Positions 11,703-23,503 of a DNA stretch of 64,000 bases are shown in pieces. Location of the stretch: contig CDMY01000562.1 in the NCBI GenBank assembly GCA_001179505.1, forward strand, positions 1 through 64,000, read 5' to 3'. The DNA comes from Vitrella brassicaformis. Lineage: Eukaryota > Sar > Vitrellaceae. The position numbers and the translations under genes are program-made. The notes beneath the pieces were generated by a model, which worked only from the letters and a program-made list of their open reading frames with translations, had not been told where the DNA came from and made no database searches. Every line of letters begins with the position of its first letter. Within the stretch, counting starts at the first letter, position 1.

Positions 11703-12866
11703 ATGAATCACTCCGCGAGATCCCTCCTCTTCCTTGTTGCAGTACAGGCCGCACACATCCAGTACGCAGATCTCTCGCTCTTTCTCTCTTTGTCTTGTGC
11801 GCTCATGCTGCCTGTGTTCTGTGTGCGTATGTCTCCATCACCAGGTCGTCCACTACCCCGCCGCCAGCTGTGTCAAGCAACACCGACACATCAGTGGACG
11901 ATTACGGTGTGTGGCGGACAGACGACGAGCAGTACACGCCTGTGAGGACGGCCCCGCATTACCACCATCTGGCCATTGAGGACCTCATGTGGGTGGACCT
12001 CTCCGCCGTCAGCACAATCGAGAGCATCGTCCTCAACTTCAAGAACGGCGATGAGGTACGCCGACGGATGGCTGGGTGGGCACAACAAGCATTGATGTTA
12101 CTTGCTCTCTCTCTCTCTCTCTGTGTGTGTGTGGATGGATGGAATGGTCAGTTCTACGGCCTGGTGACAGGCATCGTGCGGAAGGGCCGCAAGGGCGAGA
12201 GCCAGCAGGAGTCAACTGGCCCCGCCATGACCGTCTACTTCGGCGGCTTCATTCTCGAGCTCTACATCAGTGAGCACACACGATCACACACACACACTCA
12301 CACACATCCACAGTCCACACACCTCTTTCGTCTGGCTGTCTGTCTGTCTGTCTGTCTGGTCCTTCATTCATTCAGATGGTCTGGTCCTCTACGGAGCCAA
12401 CGGTGGTCAGGTGCTGCATCAGGCGCGCTTCACCACCTTCAAGGTGCCCGCCTCACCCAACCGCACCAACACCAACACGGACACCACCACGACCAGCAGC
12501 AGCAGCAGCCATAACCTGCGCCAAAGGGCCCTTCAGGGGGGAGCCTTTTTCGGCCCTGGCTCGGCATTCGACGGCGCGTTTGGCGGCCCCATATCAGCCG
12601 TCGACTCGGACCGCCGGCTCGACGACTGCCCCGCCGGTGGGTGCGGCACGGCGCGCATCGGGCGGGGGCTGAATCGCCGCCGCGCGCAGAACTGCCAGTG
12701 GCAGACGGGGGTTGAAGGTGGCTACGATCCGTGTAATAGTCCTGCGGTATCGACTGCCAACTTGTTCGACCCCACGAGGGATCAGATGCTGGGCATCGAT
12801 CCGGTCAGCTGCAACGACTTCATGACCTTTGGCTGCAACTTCGAGCAGAGGAATGGGTGGGCTTAA
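11703..12866 (+). CDS. secreted protein of unknown function
   Basis: Four exons fit cleanly: 11703-11761, 11845-12055, 12152-12269 and 12376-12866. Exon 1 codes a signal peptide (MNHSARSLLFLVAVQAAHI), with the codon split by the first intron kept in frame. The mature protein has a beta-type region (WVDLSAVSTIESIVLNFKNG; AMTVYFGGFILELYI; DGLVLYGANGGQVLH), then a Thr/Asn/Ser-rich linker and a C-terminal part with at least seven cysteines, including DDCPAGGCGTARIG and DPVSCNDFMTFGCNF. The alternating strands followed by a Cys-rich tail suggest an extracellular or surface protein, but no family was recognised. It ends at TAA 12864-12866. Confidence 0.65.
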
Positions 12867-13550
12867 GCAGGGGGAGGGGGAGGGGGAGAGTGGAGTGGAT
12901 GCTCCTTCGTTTTGTGAATATGGGCTTGTTTGTCAACTAGAGGTGCTGGGTGCTGGTGTGAACACTATGTGAATAGACATTGGCAGGTAGGGAGGGGTCG
13001 GTTGGTATGTGTTCCTGTGCCTGTCTGGTGAGTGTATGCTGTCCACCAGCTGCTTGCTGCCTACGTCATTGCACACATGGATGGATGATTGGATGGATGG
13101 ATGAGTGCGTCCATTCGTGTGTGGACATACGATAATGCCCCACTGTGTGTGTCATTGAGTACGATGATGCTTGAACAATGAATCAGCCCATCAATCATGG
13201 TGTACACAGAGAGACACGTACGATCACACGTGAGGTGAAGGGAAGGTAGATCGTTTCGACTACCGACACTCTACCTGGAAGCCCGTATGATACGATTCCT
13301 GCCCAAAGCAAAGGCGGCCTTCACTTAGTGACTCCACCACTCAGCTCTCCTCATCTAATTCTCATCAGAGAGGCAGCATTTCAATTCTCATCAATCGCAT
13401 GTGTTGTCCGCATAGGTACGTCCGCACCACTGACTTCTCACTGACGCATCACGTTATTCGCTCATAAGCACCATCGCTGATGGATATGAATGCGACGTCC
13501 ACGCGCACATACACATACACATACAACTGAATCATAGCAGCTATGCGTTC
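12867..13550. other. intergenic between convergent genes
   Basis: No coding frame with support. A G-rich run follows the stop codon of the secreted-protein gene, and a TGGA repeat lies near 13077-13103. Base composition becomes more AT-rich from about 13100 onwards. Confidence 0.55.
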
Positions 13551-15257
13551 TTAAAACAGCTCATCGTCATCATCATAACCATCATCATCCTCGTCCCCGT
13601 CCTCATCCTCATCCTCGTCGTCTTCTCCGTCACTGTCATCGATGTTATAGTCAGGAAAGTCCACTTCGAGCTCGACGATGCCCTCACACGCCATTTGGCA
13701 GCACTCAAAATGCCACTCACCGCACTTCATCTCACTCGGGTGCACATCATACTCCAAATACTGCATAGCAACAACGTACAGACATCAGTATTCGTGCACA
13801 GCTACGATATGCGTAAGTGTCTCAAAGACATACATGCTTCTGAGGCGCATCGCTACCAACGCGTTTGCCATTATAGAATACTCTGACTTTGAACGGTTCG
13901 TCCTCTAACGCCTCGTACGTCCCGGGATACCCCAGCGCCAGCCCAACAGCCTCTGCGATCACTGTATACTCTTTGGCCTCGTAGAAAGTCCGCCTTACAT
14001 GACTATATCGGGGGTGCTTCCGATTCGCCAATATCCAACCACCCTGACACACACACATACCACCACACAGATTCCGGCAAGCCATGCATGCCAACAAGCG
14101 CTGATCATATCACACTTTGAATCCAGTGTGCCGCTCAGGTTGGCCCGCTGTAAGGGTATAGCTTGTGGTGCGCATCTCGTGGGTGATTTCGTGCAGCTCC
14201 ATCTCAATCCCGTCAATCTTTGTCGCCTCTAGAAATGGACGGAACGCTCTCTCAACGATGCCTCTTGCATAATCAGGACACCTGCACATACAGCACAGGA
14301 CACACACGTACAACAATCTTTAGCTAAGCCCCATCCCTCGTTCTGTCATGCCTTACTTGTACACATGGATCAGGACACACGGTTTGATACCGACAAGCAG
14401 TAGCAATAATTCTCCCACCAGGCTCATCTGCTTGATGATTTCTGCCACCGACTTGTCCTCTCCCGCGCATAGCTTCTGCCGGTCCGCCGTTGACAAGCTA
14501 TCGAAATACTGCCCCTCCAGAGTCTCAAAATAGTCAAATGCATGCCCGATCTTCTCGCGTGCTTCTGGTGTAGCCATGAGGCCCTCAAATGCTCGACGGA
14601 TCTTCCCTTTCGTCATAGGGCTTTCTGTGATATGCAGCGTCGCCTCAGCGCCCCATATCGGACCCAATTGTAAGAACTCCTGGGCCGTAAGTAGAAGGCG
14701 TATAGCTGTTTGTTTTCAGGAAGTCTGACGGCACACAACATGGATAGACAGCGACAACACTAGAGAGAATGGCAACATGTAATGGCTTTTCTCACGCCAG
14801 CTCACGCTTTAAGACCGTCTTGCAGCGTCGTAACAGCAACCGGGTATTTCTTCTGAAGCACGCAAGTATAAAGCAGCAGTTCAACATGCCTGCTGTTCTC
14901 TTTGCCGTATCCGTACCTGTCGTATTAGCACAGTAGCCTTCCGTGCCCATGCCTTCACCAGCTTTGGGTTGGCCTCCAGCGCCGCGCTGAAATCGTCCAG
15001 CGCCACCGACAGATGGCCTTGATGCATCAGACACGCGCCCTTGTCTGTGTGAAGCATAGCCACACAGACAGACATCATGTGTGCATTGTTCCAAGCAGTG
15101 GCTGCTTACTGGCGAGAATGACGGCTCTGTTGGCTGTGTCGGTCGTCGGCAAGCGCTGCAGGGCATCCTGGTACGTGTTGTGCGCCTCGGGAAACTGGCC
15201 CTGATTGTACAGCTGGTTGCCCAGTCTGCCAAGTTGTAGCGCAGCACCTCCCTTCAT
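13551..15257 (-). CDS. TPR-repeat protein with acidic C-terminal tail
   Basis: Five or six exons; the first begins MKGGAALQLGRLGNQLYNQG at 15257. Splicing gives classic tetratricopeptide helices: FPEAHNTYQDALQRLP, then AVILANKGACLMHQGHLSVA, then ALEANPKLVKAWARKATVLI. A small exon follows (QKKYPVAVTTLQDGL). The middle exon, about 14353-14690, is helical (KIRRAFEGLMATPEAREKIG). Two more exons give CPDYARGIVERAFRPFLEAT and WILANRKHPRYSHVRRTFYE. The last exon, up to about 13766, holds EMKCGEWHFECCQM and ends in a tail of Asp/Glu ending DDDDELF. TPR proteins act as chaperone or complex adaptors; the partner here is unknown. One junction, near 14700-14810, could not be phased with confidence. The gene is divergent from the polymerase gene. 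Confidence 0.65.
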
Positions 15258-15408
15258 GACGCTTGCCCCGCTCCTGGATCTCACTGAGTGTCTGAAGGGC
15301 TCTCGGGTAGCTCTGTCGTGAAACCGCCAGGGTTGTAAGCGATCGGCCTCAAGGATTGTCCCTGACAGGTGACGCTTTCTCACACAGTCTGCCGAGTAGG
15401 GTCGTCCC
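15258..15408. promoter_or_regulatory. shared upstream region of divergent pair
   Basis: A 151-bp gap separates the start codons of the TPR gene (minus) and the DNA polymerase gene (plus). Both promoters must fit here or overlap the coding parts. No known motif was identified. Confidence 0.4.
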
Positions 15409-18400
15409 ATGTCGCAGCGTGAGCCGTCCTCCATCTTCGCCTCGTGTTGCCTGTTCTTTGTGCCGATGGACGGGCTGTCGGCACGGGCCACGAAATTGAT
15501 GAAGCCACGCGTCCTCGAAATGGGAGGGAGAGTGGAGGACCAGCTCACCGTGATATTCAGCGGAGATCTCACACAGCAGGAGGAGGATGACAACGATGTC
15601 ATTGATCTCGAGCAAGACGACGAGCGCGTCATGAACCCCGTCGTGACGCACCTCATTGTTGCGAGGAGTGTCAACAGCGATGTGAGCAGACACCACAAGG
15701 CGGACGGGGGCCATTTGTATGAGTCGGTTCTTTCGATGGGTTGTACTTTGTTTGTTCATATATGCAGTCGTTTCTTCGCTATCTGGGGCGGCATGACATC
15801 AGCGAGGCCATGATAGCTCGGCTGCACGTGGTCACCGACGGTTGGGTGACAGACTCGATCAAGAAAAAGCAGAGGCTCAACGAAAAAGGTGCGTATACAC
15901 CACCACACGGACAGACATGCGTCCAGACTTTCTCTGTGTCCAGACCACCAGTTCCCCTACCACAGCGTCGCCAGCAGTCCAGCGTTGTCCCGCCAGGCCA
16001 CCCCGACGCAGAGCCCCCCGCCCCCCTCCCCTCCCCTCACCCCTCCCGACCCCCCTCTCCCCCTCGCCCTTGCTGCTAGTGGTGGTGCTACGGTGCCGCG
16101 TGTGCCGGCGGTCAAGATGGAAGCGTCCATCCCTGAGGTCAAGATGGAGGTGTGTAGTGCACATGGTGGTGGTGGTGAGGAGGAGGAGTATCACCACACC
16201 AGGCCTAGCATGGAGAGGAACAGACGCCTAGCGAAGGTGGGTGGGTGGCAGGCAGGCAGACAGGCAAGACAGTAAGGGGTCCACCCGTCCGCCTGTGTGT
16301 CTGTGTGTATGTGTGTATATGCAGATGTTCAAGCAGCTGTCGAGTGTGTACAAGGCCATAGCGACCGAGCCGAGTCAGGATTTTCAGCGCTACCGGCATT
16401 ACAGCAGGATCTCGGAGATCGTGTCGACGTGGCCAGAGCCCATCGAGTCGGTGCAAGACCTGCGCCCTCTGCGCGGGTGCTACGGCGCCAAGACGGATGA
16501 GAAGGTCAGTGCATGCGTCGGCTTAGAGGGAGCCGCCGATCCATGTGTTCCTTCCTTCGTCATGTGCTTACAGGTGAATGAGTTCTTCAGAACGGGGTCC
16601 TCGCAGCGGCTGGCACACCTGCTGGTAAGGGAGAGTGCGAGGGCGAGGGTGAGGGGAGATTTCTCCTGCATGCTTCTCTGCTGCGTTTGCTGTGTGCTGA
16701 ATGACCACGTACGTAGTCGGACGAGCGCACGAAGGCCTTCATGGAGTTCCAGCAGATATGGCATGTCGGCGCCGCGGAGAGCAACAAGCTGTATAGGCGA
16801 GGTGAGCCAGAGGCAGGGAGCAATGAACATGTCCACAATCGTGTCGAAACGATGCTCATACATCGGTGGATGGATGGCTGTTGCAGGCCTGCGCACGTTG
16901 GCTGACGTGAAGAGGCACCCTGAGTACCTGTCGACCGACCTACAACGGGTGAGTGCGTGAGTGAGTGGGTGGGGTGGGTGGGTGGACCGATGGACGCGCG
17001 TGTTGTCGCCGCTTCCACACACATGGCAGGATGTCTGTCTGTCTGTCTGTCTGTTTGGCCGGTCGGTCGGTCGGTCGGTCGGTCGGTCGGTCAGCGCTGC
17101 CTCAAGTACGTCGAGGATTTCCAGAAGAAGATGACGCGAGCAGAGGTGGAGGAGGCGCACCAGCAGGTGGGCTCCCGTGGATCACATGCACAGCGCTGCA
17201 CTGCACAGCACAGCACACGGGGATGGATGTATGGGTGTTGTCTTGCGTGTGGTGGTGGTTGGTGTGCATCCATACATACAGGTGTGTAGTGTGGCTGAGC
17301 GGTTGTATCCAGGTGAGCTGCACATCGTCCTGACCGGCTCCTACCGCCGCGGCGATGCCCAGACGAAGGACATCGATTTCCTGATTACCAGACACGTACA
17401 CACAGCACACAAGACACACACGAACACTCTCACACACACGTGGAGAGGGGTTCCGTGGTGTGGTGTGCTGTGGTGTTGCTGCTGTCCCATCCGTCCATCC
17501 ATCTGTCTGAAGGATGACAGGGAGGTTGCTGACGAAGTGAATCGGATTGTAGACAGGTAGAACGGTGGCAGACACGCCCACCACCCACTCACCCCACACA
17601 GACGCTCCTTGTGGGTCGGTGTGTACCTTTCTCTGATTGGTATATGCTATGCAGTCTGAGCCATGACGGCTTCATGACGGACACGCTAGTGCTGTCGCCG
17701 GGGTGTGGATTCGGCGCCAAGTCAGAGCACAAGTCGGTCACTTTCTACGGCGTCTGCCGGCCGCGCAAGGGAGGGCCTCTGCGGCGGATCGATATGTGGG
17801 TGAGTGAGGCGGGGAGAGAAGGGGATGGATGGATTGATGGATTGATGGATGGACGGCATTGTTTTGTCCTCTCTGCGTGCAGATGCAGCACCGGTCTGAG
17901 TATGCCTTCGCACTGCTGCACTGCACCGGTGATTGGGGGGGGTGGCTGGGTGGGTCACTCACAGACGACACACACCATCCGTCCATCTCATCTCTCCGTC
18001 CGGATACATGCATGCCATTATATATGTGCAGGGTCGGCCCAGTTCAACATAACGATGCGCACACACGCCGACAAGATGGGTCTGCAGCTGACGCAGCACA
18101 AGCTGGCCAAAGTGATCGAGGCCACCGGCAGCAAACAGGCAGGCATAGCAGGCAAAAGGCCGTCTCTCCCTGCACACCTGTGCATGTGTGTGTGTGTGTG
18201 TGTGTGTGTGTTAGGGGGCTCGCCGCAGCGGCCAATCGCGGAACCTCGTGAGTGAGCGAGGCAGACAGGCAGGCAGGCAGGCAGACAGGCAGACAGACAG
18301 ACAGGCAGACATGCGCTGAGCGACGATGGATGCACCCACACGCGACTAGCTGAATGCACGGCGCCTCTCTGGCTGTCTGTGTGCAGACGCATGAGGGGCC

Positions 18401-18874
18401 CCCCATCCCGTGCGAGACAGGTATGTGGGCGCATTGGATGGATGGATGGATGGATGTGTCGACTCGTGTGTTTGTCAGAGGAGGAGATCTTCACGGCAAT
18501 GGGCCTTCGCTACCGCCCGCCGCCGCAGCGGTTCCACGACAGGGACTTCGGAGCCGAGTGCCACGAGGCCATCGCACACCGAAAACTCACCTGGTGATCG
18601 GAGGGACGGACATACATCGCCACCGTGCCTGTGGGTCACGTCTGTCTGTCTGTCTGTCTGTGGGTGTGTATGGGTCAGGTATTGGCCTGATGGTGGTGCA
18701 GTGGATTCTAGTGGGGAGCCGCTGGCCAAGAGACGGAAGAAGGACGACATACCCCGGCCGCCCATAGTGGATCAGCTGCTGGTGCGGCAGCAGCACCAGC
18801 TGCAGCTGAAGAGGGAGAGGGCCATGGCCGCCGGCAACTTGAAGGGTGCCATGATGGCGCTCAAGGGGGCGTGA
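15409..18874 (+). CDS. family-X DNA polymerase with N-terminal BRCT domain (lambda/mu/TdT type)
   Basis: Gap-filling DNA repair polymerase, probably nuclear, acting in base excision repair or end joining. The first two exons form a BRCT domain (FASCCLFFVPMDGLSARAT; VTHLIVARSV; then VVTDGWVTDSIKKKQRL with the conserved Trp). A Pro/Ser-rich linker follows (about 15960-16100). The polymerase part has the 8-kDa and fingers helices (EFQQIWHVGAAESNKLYRRG), the nucleotide-binding motif GSYRRGDAQTKDIDFLIT with two catalytic Asp residues (about 17330-17400), the third Asp in RRIDMW (about 17780), and the thumb TEEEIFTAMGLRYRPP-like end (about 18480-18560). The usual Tyr-Phe before TGS is His-Cys here (LLHCTGSAQFN). 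A last exon from about 18680 adds a C-terminal extension with a basic AKRRKKD motif, ending at TGA 18872-18874. Many introns carry TG, TCTG or TGGA repeats. Confidence 0.88.
17061..17092. repeat. (GGTC)8 microsatellite in polymerase intron
   Basis: Eight perfect GGTC units, preceded by a TCTG run from about 17033, fill most of one intron of the family-X polymerase gene. The repeat ends only a few bases before the acceptor CAG. Confidence 0.9.
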
Positions 18875-19359
18875 TGGACTTGTAAGAGCTGCCTGCCTGC
18901 CTGCCTGCCTGGCTTGCTGATAGATGTGTGTAAATATGTAGCGCGGCCGAGGGCACGCTGTGTTGTGTCTGTGTAGACACCGTGGTGGCCTCGCTGACTA
19001 CGGATGCGTCCATGTGTGTGTGTGTGTTGATTGAATCAGCTCCCTCCTGAGAGAGAGTGCATCATGCAGAGGTTGATCTGATCTGGTATGGGTTGGTTGA
19101 GGTTCTCGTGCAGGCCTGGTGCATGGCATGCGCAAACAGACGTCCATCCATCCATCCATCTAGCCATCCATCCATCCGTCCATCCATAGCTATCGATAGC
19201 TATGCACAAGCAGCGCGCCAAAGCCTGGCTACCTGGTCCAAAAGCTACACCCTACACTAACAACTCTCGCACACACCATTGCAACAATTCCACAAAGTGT
19301 CGGTCCACTCCGTCGGCCCATCTATGTCTGTGTGTCTGTCTGTTGATCTGTCTGTCTAT
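18875..19359. other. intergenic between convergent genes
   Basis: No supported gene. It contains a CCTG run (about 18890-18911), a TG run near 19015-19027, and CATC repeats at 19143-19188 followed by the small palindrome AGCTATCGATAGCT. Confidence 0.55.
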
Positions 19360-20891
19360 CTATCCGCCCTTGGCCTCTGTGTGCTCGGAGTGCAGCGCGT
19401 CGGCGAGTCCTGAGAAGACCAGGCCGTAGGCGAACAGGTACACGCCGTCGAAGATGCGGTAGTTCTCCCCCGCCAGGGCGTCCAGCTCACGCAGCAGAGA
19501 CGGCACCTCGATCCGCAGGATCTGAACCAAATCATACAGACACATAGACAGACAGATAGACAGAGAGATGCCGGCACCTCTGTGTGTGTGTGTGTGTGCG
19601 TGTGTGTGTGTGTGGATGGCTGAACCGCACCTCGATATCTTCCTCCTCGTCCAAGCTGATGAACCATGAACAGCGCCAGGCAGCCAGACAGGTGACAGAC
19701 GGGCTCAGTGACGGCACTCCTTCCTTCCCTCCCTGACTCCCTCACTCTTGCTTTGGGTGGTGGTTCTTCTCGTCGTCCAGGTCGACCTTCAGCGTCACCA
19801 CGTGGATGCTCTCAGCCGTCATGCCAGGACTCAAACACAGCTGCATGCAGCCGGTGTGTCCATCTCCTTAACCATGTGTGCATGTGCAGACGTAGGGAGC
19901 GTACCTCAGGCGACACGTGCACAACATCGTTGCCGATGCGCGACCCCTCCAGCGGCTCGCCGATATAGCCTGTTTCCTCCTTCAGCTCACGCAGCTGACG
20001 GGGGGGCCGCAACACCAACAACCAACCAACCAACCAATCAGGTGTGTGTGCGTCGGCTGCACAGACAGACGCCCTCTTTCTGTCTGTGCCATGCTTACCG
20101 CTGCCTGAAGGGGCGTCTCGCCTGAAAGCATAATGGATGGAACGGACAAACGGGGAGATCCGCTTCCACGTCCTTGGCTCTCTCTGTGTGTGCGTGTCGG
20201 TGCGTGTGTGTGTGTGTGCGTGCGTGTCTGCCTACCAGGGTCGATGAGGCCGGCGGGGAACTCAATGGTGTACGCATTGACCGGCGGGCGGAACTGCTTC
20301 TGCATCGAGATGAGACGACGATCAATTTGGTACACACATCCATCCAGACAACAGAAGAAACACATGTCGTCTTCTTGTATCTCATCGTCTGTCTCACCAC
20401 GAACAGGAGTTTGGGGTTTTCCGTGTGGCTAGTGAGGAGAGCGACCACAGCCACTGCATCGGCACCCGAGTGCGCCTTGGTGTCCGGACCCTCCTCGTCC
20501 ACAGCCTCACCACGCCGCTCGGCAGCAGTGGTCCGCGCGCAGCTGCACGTCGAATGAATGAATGCATGTTGGAAACCACACCAGGGAGAGGCAGACAATG
20601 AACGATGGGATGAGTGTGCACGTGTAAGCCCATCCATCAAACAGCCATGAAGTCAGCACCTGTCCCATCTGCACACACACACAACAAAGATGCGCAGACG
20701 ATATGAGAAGGGATGGATCTTGGCTGCTGGTGCGTCACGTTTTCGTCCCGATCTGCCCGCCCGGCTTACTTCCTGGTGTTGCCTTTGGTGTCCTTGTAGA
20801 GGATGGACTGCAGCTTCAGCCACAAAGCTCGGGCTGTCGTCGTGCAGCTCACAACGTGAGCACTGCCGGCATGGAGATGAGTCGACGACAT
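19360..20891 (-). CDS. NUDT5: NUDT5-like ADP-sugar pyrophosphatase (Nudix hydrolase)
   Basis: Hydrolyses ADP-ribose and related ADP-sugars to AMP and a sugar phosphate. Nine exons fit exactly: 20770-20891, 20660-20668, 20398-20542, 20236-20299, 20099-20121, 19905-19994, 19746-19840, 19631-19655 and 19360-19521. Together they make 735 nt, or 244 residues, close to human NUDT5 (219). The substrate-side motif KQFRPPVNAYTIEFPAGLID matches NUDT5, and the Nudix box is complete once exons 4-6 are joined: G-LIDPG-E-TPLQAAL-RELKEETGY. Exon 2 is a 9-nt micro-exon coding the Trp-Asp of the family's K(T/W)WES-like motif. The C-terminal part (SIHVVTLKVDLDDEKN; IEVPSLLRELDALAG) also follows the family. The ATG at 20891 is chosen because the frame is open to the conserved LKLQSILYKDTKGNTR stretch. 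Confidence 0.92.
20660..20668 (-). other. 9-nt micro-exon of the Nudix gene
   Basis: On the minus strand the bases read GTGTGCAG, then ATGGGACAG, then GTGCTGAC, so the nine bases are flanked by a perfect acceptor and donor. Including them keeps phase between exons 1 and 3 and supplies a Trp-Asp pair at the place where NUDT5 proteins have Trp-Glu. Confidence 0.8.
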
Positions 20892-21027
20892 GGCTTCTTA
20901 GGGACAAAAGATTCCGGCTGTTTTCCTTTTCCTGCTCGCTCCTTATGTTTTGAGGGTTTCAAACCCTGAAGCCCCACGCAGCTCGCACCGCGCTGCATTC
21001 CGTGAAACCGCTCTCTCGCTGAGCGGC
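20892..21027. promoter_or_regulatory. shared upstream region of Nudix and F-box-like genes
   Basis: A 136-bp gap lies between divergent start codons. It contains the conserved block at 20953-20997, which also occurs upstream of the plastid membrane protein gene at 28704. The block is therefore a good candidate promoter or 5'-leader element. Confidence 0.5.
20953..20997. repeat. conserved upstream block, copy 1
   Basis: Begins AGGGTTTCAAACCCTGAAGC and continues CCCACGCAG-CTCGCACCGCGCTGCA. It matches 28588-28634 with only a few differences and one 2-base indel. Both copies lie 30-120 bp before a plus-strand ATG. Confidence 0.85.
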
Positions 21028-21494
21028 ATGCAGATGCAGCAGCAGCAACAACATGACCAGCATCCCTTCTCGTACATCTTGGTTGGTCGCCGCAGCTTCT
21101 ATCTCCTCAGCCTCACGGACATACTCCAGCTGAGAGCCACCTGCACATGGCTCAGAGATCTCTTCGGAGCGGCCCAGCTGCGAGATCGGCTCCGCCACTC
21201 TGTCGGCTCACAGGCGGGGCTGCGGCGGCTGGTCAACGGGCAGCAAGTGCAGCTGGTGCGGTTCGACGATGAGCAGTTCGAGGTGTGTGACCTGCTGGCG
21301 GCTGTGTGTGTGATGGAGGAGGGGAGCTGGGTGGAGATCGGCGTGGTCATTGAGCTGGCGGGGCAGTGCGGCTACTGTAAGCTGCCTGTCATCCTCACAG
21401 CTGATGACATCAACGCACACGCCAGCAAGACGGTAAGGCACACACACAGGGGCGGGGGGAGGGAGGTGCACTCATTCCTCTCTCTCTCTCGCTC

Positions 21495-21531
<37 letters not shown>

Positions 21532-22395
21532 GTGTGTGTGGTGTAGGCGTATAGCTCAGTAGCTCGTGTGTTGGCGCAGCTCATGGTGGTCGGCCGCCAT
21601 GTGGACTTCCGCGACGGCAGCTGCCTGCAGATCTTCCGTTATGGCGATAGTGAGATGAGGGCCATCGAGGACGACCCCGTCTTTCAGCTGACTATCAACC
21701 CGCCCCTCCCTGCCCACCATCTGTATCAGCAGCACCGACTAGAGCATGACCCACCAGTGCACAGCCGCATCTACTACTTGGGCGGATGGCAGTCGTTGGG
21801 TCTCCCGTACACCGATGCGTCACTGTCGTCCTTCGTCAAGCGTGTGATCCTCCGCCACTTCTTCAAGACTCACCAGATCAATAGCACATCGATATCACTC
21901 AGCAGGTAACACCACGTCAATGGCACCAGTGGCGAGAGGGGTGCGCCTTCGATTGTGTGTGTGTGTGTGTGTGTGGTTGGTTCAGGCGTGTTGGTGGGGG
22001 CCGTCTAGATGGCCTCCTCGCCCAGTCGCCCCACACACCAGTGGCCGGATGCACCACCACAATGAGCTGGGACGGTGACATGCGGCGGCTGGTGGTCACC
22101 GACGGCACACACGACTTCGTCGCATGGATTTACGTGTGGAGACCATCGCGAGGTGCCTCAGGTCAGTCAGGTCGGCAGACGGTGAGCTCAGCCTTAGCCG
22201 CTAAGTTAGATGTTGCTGACGTCCTCTCTGTGGTTGTGTTGTTTGCCTGCAGCGTGGGTTGACGTCTGGACGACCGAGGCGCCCGTAGTGTGTGCGAGCA
22301 GTGCCTTTAAGGACCGCTTCCCCGTGACCACTCAGCTGGCCCGTATGGCGTTGGGGCCAGTGGCGCCATACGTCTTCGACGGACAAGTAGAATGA
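21028..22395 (+). CDS. unknown protein with F-box-like N-terminus
   Basis: Four exons: 21028 to about 21432, from about 21547 to 21906, from about 21986 to 22160, and about 22253 to the TGA at 22393-22395. After MQMQQQQQHDQHPF the sequence SFYLLSLTDILQLRATCTWL is laid out like an F-box (Leu-rich helices, then a Cys-Trp), although Pro residues typical of the motif are missing. The remaining parts (VEIGVVIELAGQCGYCKLPV; ARVLAQLMVVGRHVDFRDGS; DGDMRRLVVTDGTHDFVAWI) show alternating strands that could form a beta domain. If the F-box reading is right it would recruit a substrate to an SCF ubiquitin ligase; this is inference. The long open frame continues upstream to 20950 without an ATG, so 21028 is taken as the start. 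Confidence 0.6.
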
Positions 22396-23503
22396 TGATG
22401 ACGTGACGACGGTAGGGACACGGGCAAACACAAGCAGGCGCCGGATGGACCGCACGAGGTGGCTTGTGTTGTGTGTGGTTGTGTGTTATCTGTCGTGGTA
22501 GCTTCCGACGATGGCAGCGATGATGAGGGCAGTGCAGGTCTCTAGGAGGGAGGGAAGGCACACAGCACATAAGTGTGTCCCTCCCTGTGCACTCGACAGG
22601 TGATGCTGTCTGATTGAGCGGTCAATAAGCTCTGGTACGCCACAGAAATGCCACGCGCGAAGCCGATGAATGGTTCGGTCATCCTAAAGGCGTTGTGTGT
22701 GTGTGTTATCAGGAGGGTTTCTTGGCGTCTCTATGGCCGGGCCGGTCCGTGTGCGCGCAGGCCGAATGGTGGTCGGTGTACCACTCACTCGCCTCGGATC
22801 TGGGATGACCAGGAGTTACCATATGCCCCTGATGACGCGTCGCGTCAGTTAGGCTGTGGCTCTGCTTTTTGTCCGTGCGTCTCTCCCTCCCCCTCCCCCT
22901 CCATCTCTGTATGTCTGTCTGTGTGAATAGAGATCTTCTCGTCCTCATGGCTGGCTGGCTGGCTGGCTGGCTGTGGTGGGGGCTGTGGGTGCTTGGTGCT
23001 CTTCGCTGCTGCAGTGGCCGATTTTGATGAGATGCTCCGAGGTGTGTGACTCTGTTTGGCTGCCTGGTCGGGTCACCCGCAATCAATGCATGTGTGTGTG
23101 CTGATAGAGACCTCTCCCTCAATGATTGTGCGTGTGGTGGAGTGTGTTTCCCTAGCGGACACTCCCACACCCCCAGGGACGTGGGTCCAGCCATGGGAAC
23201 ATAGGGGTGGACAGCAGCTCCAGGATGGGCTGCTTTTGGATGCATTCTTTGTGGACAAAGAATGTTGATGCCCAGCTGAAGCCAGAAGAGACCAACTCTC
23301 GGATCACGAGGGGGGAGAGGATGACAACAGCAGAGTGCTCCTGGCATCACAAGCCAAAGCACAAGCGAACAATCGGTGCCGGATGCAGGAAATTTACGAA
23401 TTGGCGAGAATTTGAGACGGATGGGGAGTAATGGAGATCTAGGCAGAAGCGTCCCCACAAGGTCGCCTTCAGCTACAACATCATCTCCAGATGCCCCGGT
23501 AGT
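22396..23503. other. no clear gene; microsatellites and a short palindrome
   Basis: The large minus-strand open frame 22709-23536 is low in complexity and lacks splice or domain support. GGCT repeats lie at 22950-22972. The palindrome CATTCTTTGT-GG-ACAAAGAATG sits at 23243-23264. Bases 23390-23500 could be the 5' part of the tentative gene that follows. Confidence 0.4.

Noticed and set aside
20950-21027. Upstream extension of the F-box-like gene from 20950
   Set aside because: The frame there starts with TTG, not ATG, and consists of the conserved upstream block, so it is more likely 5' leader or promoter.
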